The notes beneath the pieces were generated by a model. That model saw only the letters and a list, made by a program, of their open reading frames with translations. It searched no databases and was not told the DNA's origin. Shown piece by piece: positions 58,223 to 64,000 of a stretch of 64,000 nt of DNA; the first letter of the stretch is position 1; each line of letters opens with the position of its first letter. This DNA is from Oryzias latipes (Eukaryota > Chordata > Actinopteri > Beloniformes > Adrianichthyidae), in contig NC_019876.2 in NCBI RefSeq assembly GCF_002234675.1, forward strand, positions 18,297,354 to 18,361,353, read 5' to 3'. Position numbers and translations under genes: made by a program.

Positions 58223-58917
58223 GTGAGTATGTCTTACATGTCTGTTCTACAGGGTAAGATATCCTCAATAAGAATTGTATTCATAAAGACAAAGCTGTGC
58301 ACAACTTTGCAAAAATATCTGAATACAACATTTAGTTTTACGTTTGACATGTCTGTTTTGAATTTGACTTTTCTTTGTTTTAAATACAACTGTCTTGAAT
58401 AAGAAATCTGTCCTGTTATCTCACTGTCAAAAATTCGTCACAGTCACAAGTATAGTCCTGAAACGGTGATAGTTCAAATTTACACATGTGTATTGAAGTT
58501 TATTTATTAAAATAAAATAAAACGTTTTAGAATCTCATTAATCCCATATTGGGGAAATTATCTTGCTAGCCACAGTTCTGTTGAAAAGAAGTAACAGATA
58601 TACCAATCCGTTCATTAGTTGTAAAAGAAAAAAGGTGCATGTCTGTCAAAATGTATTGATAATAAGAAGATACCAAAACAAAAACAGCTAAGCCAACTCT
58701 GAGCTAAAGTAGGCTAACTTTTCTTTTTTAATTAAATCAAATTTTCAGTAAATTAAAAAAGAAAAAAAAAGTCAGTAGGATCAAAAAATCCCAACTTCTT
58801 CCTTATTTTTCTGAATTTTTTCTTTCTCTGGAACTACGGCTACGGTCGGCTGCAAGTTAGCATATCTTTAGCTCAGATTTAGCTTTCTGATATATTTTTT
58901 TTCCCCATCCACGTTTT

Positions 58918-59100
58918 TAACCCACTATATCCCTTTCGGGGTCATGGTGCTGCCTGAGCCTGTCCCGGCTACTGTTGGGCTAAGGCGGGGTACATCCAGA
59001 CATGTCCAGGAGCTGCAGCGAGCACACCCACCCCGCCTGTCCCAGAAATAAACCGGCCGGTGAAGCGGGGATCGTCCCGCTTCCATACAGCCTGGCCGCA
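58918..59100 (-). repeat. Teleost dispersed repeat fragment, minus orientation
   Basis: CCTTTCGGGGTCATGGTGC, GGCTACTGTTGGGCTAAGG and CGGGGTACATCCAGACATGT (all minus-strand family landmarks) match the reversed layout of the repeat at 25690-26020. Confidence 0.5.
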
Positions 59101-59967
59101 AACAGATGACAGCGCCTGCTCGGCCGTTTTTGTTATTTTGTTTCATCATTCTCTTATTATCATATCTTTTTATGACAAACATGACGTTTTTTTACACCAA
59201 ATGTATGGGATGTGTGCTGCTCTTTTTTCCCCACCACTTCCGAGTCAGGTGCATTGTGTATACGATCAGCTGTTTTCGCCTGACAACGCATGGCTATTAA
59301 TAAGTTTTTTTAATTTAGCAGAGCTATGATACCTTGATAATTTTCCTGCCAGGGGATCAATAACATTCTAAAAATTTTAATTCTGCCGAAGTTTAATAAA
59401 TGAGGGTCAATGCGCACGCTCACTCAGTTGAATCAATGTTTCGGGACTTGATGTGTGCCTGTGACACAGTGATGAATTTTTGACAGTTTGATAACAAGGG
59501 AAATTTCATATTCAAGACTTGCAAGAGTCGCATTCAAAACAAAGACAAATTGTATTCAAGACAAATATGTCAAATGTGAAACTAAATGTTGTATACATAT
59601 TTTTGTCTTTATGAATATGTTTCTTATTGACAGATTCCTTAACCCCTAACGTTCACATCCCTGTTCCATTGAAACGCTGCAACCTGCACGTAATGGAACT
59701 GTCCATGGTTCTGAACCACAATAAGATCTGTGCCTTTTCTTTTTGGTAAATGGGTGGCAATTTGCTGTTATATTTTTCAGGTTGTTACAGTGCAAAGAGG
59801 GTATTATATAAACGAACGTTTAGATAAACATGATTAAGAATTAAAAAAAAGACTGGAGATTTTTTAGGAATGGCAGGAATCTGTCAAAAAGCAAGACAGA
59901 AAATTTGGGATTTTTTTGTTTAAAATTTTAAATCAAAATGTTTAAAGACTCAACATTTGAAGGTCTC

Positions 59968-60358
59968 TTTAAAGGGCCAATATCCTGTAAAATCAACTCT
60001 TTTGAGCTTTTTATTGTAATCTAATGTTAATTCCTCACTATAAACACCTCCAAAATGGTATTTTGGTACATGCACACATGGCGTATGGTAAGTGGTGTAT
60101 CCTTAAGTATACTTTACAGTCCCATTCACCTATGCACACACACACATTCACACACCCTGCCACACACTGGCGCTAACCTCCCACCAGAGGCAAGGTGGGG
60201 TTCAGTGTCTTGCCTAATGACACTTAGAGACATGGGCGTGCAAGGCAGGAATCGAACCTACAATTTTACTGTCATGGGTCGACCGCCCTGTAGCTGCACC
60301 ACGACCGCTCCAAAGGTCTCTGAAAGGCTTAAGAAAAAGCATGATAAAGGTCCTTTAA
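59968..60358. mobile_element. MITE copy with a SINE inserted
   Basis: The left end TTAAAGGGCCAATATCCTG and right end AGCATGATAAAGGTCCTTTA belong to the 52180-52803 family. The interior from about 60115 to 60312 is a SINE in minus orientation. Confidence 0.6.
60115..60312 (-). repeat. tRNA-derived SINE with intact B box
   Basis: On the minus strand the head contains GGTGCAGC and a perfect pol III B box, GGTTCGATTCC (60247-60257). The body then runs through CCCCACCTTGCCTCTGGTGG. It matches the decayed copy at 11755-11945. Confidence 0.65.
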
Positions 60359-62017
60359 AAATTTTAAGCGCATTTTGGATTCACAAAGTATAACAACTCA
60401 AACCTTCTCAAGCAGTGAACTGTGGACAGATAAGAACACAGTGAATCACTTGTATACAATTTTATGGTCAGGAATTACTATGCTTAGTTTTATTTTTATT
60501 AAATATAAAGTTAAGGGGGAAGCTTCAGAAAGTTATTTCTAGTGTTAGACTAGTTAGTAAATTGTTCCCTTAACAAACCTAGTGGTTGAAGTTGCTCTTT
60601 AATTTATTATTTTTGTTTCTTTTGTGTTGTGAAAATCTTAACAGTGTTGTGGAAAATACATTTCGATAAAAGTTTGGGGATAAAGTCAACTCTAAGTTTG
60701 ATGGTCGATGGTTCATTTTAAAAAAAATACACACTGGTTTCTGCTTCTGTTTTTTTCTGTCACCATGGCCTTCGCCTTTTTAACATACCGGAATAAATAT
60801 ATTTAGTAACCCTAAAGGCACTGATTTGACAGTGTTTAGGAATTCAAAAGGGATGTTTGCTGCAGGCTGACTAGATTTTAACACAAAGACAAATCTGGGC
60901 ATCGACTGAGAATCCCACGAGAGTTGTATGCTTGTGTATGGTTCTTTGTAGATTGTTGCATTGATTTGTGTGTGATAGATTGATCTTGAATGTGTTTTTG
61001 TCTGTTTGTTTCCTAAAACCTAAAGGACAGCTACTGTTCTATGTTTTGGAGATAAAGCCAGAAAACACAGATTGTTTAGACATTTTCAGAGCAAAAAGAT
61101 GCTGAGGATGTAATTTCGCTGCAGCAGTTATTGAGAAAGATCACAGAGGAGGTTTATGGATGTCTGTGAAAGAGGCCTTTTAAGTTTGCTGCTGAAGAAG
61201 AAAAGAATGCAGATGAAAGGTTTAAGTTGAGGCAGATTCTTCGCTGTTTTAGTGTTCCTGAAGGAAGCAGCTGCAAGAAAAGAGGATTTTATTTTTCCTG
61301 AGATAATGTATTTCAATGATTCAAAATATGTGTCATGGTTTTCAACTTTCATCCATGTTTTCTCTTTAGCTATGCTAATATATAGATTACCTTCACATAT
61401 TTGATCCTGTTGAAATCATAATGTGCCATTCTCAATCAAGGTTGTCCAAATGTGTTACATAAAATGCAGAAAACATCAGAATGACCTTTTCTTATTATTA
61501 CAATCATTTCTAATCCACTTCTTTCCAAATCTTTTTTGCTTTATAATCTGCAAAGTGCTTGCTTTCTGATGGAAAGAAGTGAAAATGTTTTGTAAAAAGC
61601 AGGTTATTGATAATTTATTTGCTTTTACATTTAAATAGTAGCCTCTGGAACATTTTGACGATTAAATCAGTGTACTTTAAGTTTTAGTGAGTAATGTTTT
61701 TTACTCTTTTAAACCCATGTTAAGGATAATTTAAGCCAACAGGAAAGTGTTTTTTAGTTTCCAGGCACTTGTAGCTTGTTAAAAAAGTCATTTGTGTTGC
61801 TTCATCATAAAGGAAGACTGCCATTATGCTCAAAGGGACACTTTTCCTAGTAACTCAACAAAATAATTCTAAAATATTCTGTGATGTTTGCATACTTGTT
61901 GTTGGAGTCTGTTTTTTATTTTTACATGTCGTAACAAATTTTGCGAAAGACATTAGCGACTGCAAAGTTATTGCTGGGGAAAGTGCATTCAGACAGCATA
62001 GCATCATGGTGTGAGGA

Positions 62018-62310
62018 TGACTAGTGGTGAGGAAGATGAAGAGAACAAGGGCAGAGCAGAGGATCAAGTGGTGGAAGTTGAAAAAGGAAGATAGCTGTGT
62101 GGGTTTAAGGGAGGAGTTGAAACAGACTTTAAGAGATCAGGAGATTCTCCTTGATGACTGGACAGCTACAGACAAAGTCATCAGGGAGACTGGGAGGAAG
62201 GTATTTGGTGTTTCATCTGGAATGTGGAAAGTAGATGAGGAGACTCGGTGATGGAATGAAGAAGTTCAGGAGTTTGTTAGGAGGAAAAGGCTAGCAAAGA
62301 AAAGGTGAAA
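62018..62310 (+). pseudogene. LINE ORF2 relic with one nonsense codon
   Basis: The frame encodes RIKWWKLKKEDS, then WTATDKVIRETGRKVFG and WNEEVQEFVRRKRLAKKR, the linker between endonuclease and reverse transcriptase of RTE-like LINEs. It is interrupted by TGA at 62249-62251, where a second Trp is expected in the pair before NEEV. Further LINE sequence follows at 62975. Confidence 0.6.
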
Positions 62311-62969
62311 CGCTGACTGTCTAGTACCCTGGACTTTAAATGCATTTATTCTACTTTTATTATATAAAATCAAATATCAAATATGACGCCACCGATTTCT
62401 CAGAATAAAAACCTAAAAAATATAAACATTTTACGAAGACTATTTATGAATACACTGTTCTGTTAAAGAAAACTCAGATGGTTCATAAAAAATAAATGTA
62501 AATACATTTTTTCAAATCATAAACTGTTCAAATGCAATCTATTGTGGTATATTTTTGCCAATCTAGTGAGCATCTATGCCCACTGTTTTTCTGCAGAGAC
62601 TTCTGGGAACTTTCCAGGGCACTGGATTTTGAAATTGTAGTTTCAGAAAAATCAAAAATATGGTGGATCTACTATCAAGTGCATTATGTAGTGAGTAGTG
62701 AAGGAATTTGAACACAACCTTCATCACATGGACCTGTACAGGGGTTGACCCGTGTGTGTGCTGTGGGTTTTTGGGTTGTCTGGACCAGTGGAGGGTCTCA
62801 GAGAGGAGCGGCCACATCTTTCGAGGAGTGCAGGTGTGTCATGCATTTCCCTTGAGGCTTGTATTGCCATCTAAAGAGATGTCACAAAAATGATATGTAC
62901 AATTGTAGCGCGTGTGGTAAGTGTATTGTGAGGAATTTCAAAGGCAAATGTATTTATGACGTACCGGCA

Positions 62970-63125
62970 TAACTTTAGGCATTGAAGAGGTTGAAGAGCA
63001 GAAAGGCAGTTGGACCTGACAACAAACAGATGCTAATATGAAAATGTTTAGGAGAGATGCAGCACAGTTTCTGCTTGGGCTTCTTATTAATATCTTGGAG
63101 AAAGACCTAAAAGGGGAGTTCTTTT
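62970..63125 (+). pseudogene. LINE reverse-transcriptase relic
   Basis: ALKRLKSRKAVGPDN followed by KCLGEMQHS matches the start of the reverse-transcriptase domain (K-x-GKAxGPD) of the same kind of LINE as 62018-62310. Several stops show it is dead. About 660 bp of unrelated sequence separates the two parts. Confidence 0.6.
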
Positions 63126-63282
63126 TTTTCACCTGTCTTTGATTTTGAGTTTACCTTATTCTTTATGCAATCAAGAGTTTTTTTCTCTTTCAAAGTTTTG
63201 CATTCATCCTGTCTCTCCATAGCTTTGTTGATATTTTAGCTCTAGTTGGCAGTTTATTTCTGTAGGTGTTGCTGTGTTGGAC

Positions 63283-63400
63283 ACCTTGTTTTTCAACCTT
63301 TTTTGAGCCAAGGCGCACTTTATCCTTGACAAAACTCCTGCGGCACACCAGCATCCAAAAATTAAAAAAGGAGAAACTCTATAGTCTGTATTGATCTACA
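63283..63400 (+). mobile_element. hAT-related repeat fragment
   Basis: TTGTTTTTCAACCTTTTTTG, GAGCCAAGGCGCACTTT and GCGGCACACCAGC belong to the same family as 26213-26330. The 3' end is not recognised. The remainder to 64000 is AT-rich with nothing supported. Confidence 0.45.
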
Positions 63401-64000
63401 GTCCCTCCACTATCTCACGAGCATTTTTGTGATAATTATGGCAGAAAAAGCTGGAAGTTGCAGCTGTTTTTTCGAAAAGATATAATAAAAATAAAAAATA
63501 AGTTGGTTTTAGTAATAATTTTCAACTAAATTTTTTGAAATTTTACCCTGGTAGTTGTTTTACCCTTCAGTTTATTAACATGCAATTTTATGTTACCTCA
63601 CAAAAACAAATGTATTCTTTCTAAATAGTGATTTATTTTTTACAAAATATTTTCAGTGTTTGTGCAAAAGCGACTGTAATTTTTAAACAATATGATCACA
63701 ATATGTTTGATTAACTTTACACACAAAAAACTAACATTATATTTATGTTTTCTGTGGCTACACAAAAAGTGAACATGTTGAAGTTTTATTAGTTTTTCAT
63801 TTGTCTTAATCAAAGATGAAGTCTTTGAAAACTTTAACAAAAATGTTTTATTTCTTTTTAGATGATTACATAGTTTCAATTTAGTTTAATTGTGTATTTT
63901 GTCCACTTCACCTTAATCCTGTTTCTTAAATGTTATTACTTCTACTTAATCTTAACTTTTCATTTTTCAAAAGTGACTGAAGTCTAAAAGCCAATTTGTC

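Larger units (their letters stand above)
58223..64000 (+). other. poln: poln intron running off the window
   Basis: The last recognised exon ends at 58222 with a GTGAGT donor. I searched by eye for the next POLN segment (after AKHP) and for polymerase motifs A, B and C and found none up to 64000. The stretch holds repeats (listed separately) and otherwise AT-rich sequence. Confidence 0.6.

Noticed and set aside
60240-60312. Possible tRNA gene (perfect B box on the minus strand)
   Set aside because: No cloverleaf can be drawn and it is joined to a SINE body, so it is a SINE head.

Overview
The window looks like vertebrate, most probably teleost, nuclear DNA. It is AT-rich, its genes are split into short GT-AG exons, and the spacers are crowded with DNA transposons (hAT, Tc1/pogo, piggyBac and Harbinger-like MITEs), tRNA-derived SINEs, LINE relics and one complete Ty3/gypsy-type LTR retrotransposon. 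I cannot name the species.

From left to right: (1) 1-6530 is a transposon block. It holds a complete three-exon piggyBac-type transposase on the minus strand (1691-5316, 546 codons when the exons are read in order) with younger elements in both introns, and a MITE on each side. (2) 6720-13170 is haus3 on the plus strand (augmin subunit 3, six exons, 659 aa), with an E2F-like and CRE-like promoter. (3) 13846-15950 is a long inverted-repeat element that encloses a piggyBac MITE. (4) 16488-25030 holds two tandem minus-strand copies of prostaglandin reductase 1 (ptgr1), eight coding exons and 329 aa each. (5) 28550-64000 is the 5' half or more of poln (DNA polymerase nu) on the plus strand. I followed 17 coding exons (29434-58222, 1017 codons, all phases matching). 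The palm and catalytic exons lie beyond the right edge.

The poln introns hold most of the remaining structure. An 8.1 kb gypsy element (31306-39421) sits antisense in the first coding intron with equal-length LTRs that look identical, a tRNA-His primer site, and a clear -1 frameshift signal at the end of gag. Later introns hold a 1 kb minisatellite, a hAT MITE with a perfect 8-bp target duplication, a pogo MITE, a 73-bp Tc1 relic, a 65-bp-arm hairpin, and LINE and SINE fragments.

haus3 (spindle microtubule branching) and poln (translesion and crosslink-repair polymerase) are neighbours, and overlap, in mammals. Here the pair is conserved in order and strand but is separated by the two ptgr1 copies, and poln has its own candidate first exon. 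The ptgr1 copies act in NADPH-dependent reduction of eicosanoids and enals and are functionally unrelated. No prokaryotic features, CRISPR arrays, rRNA or intact tRNA genes were seen.
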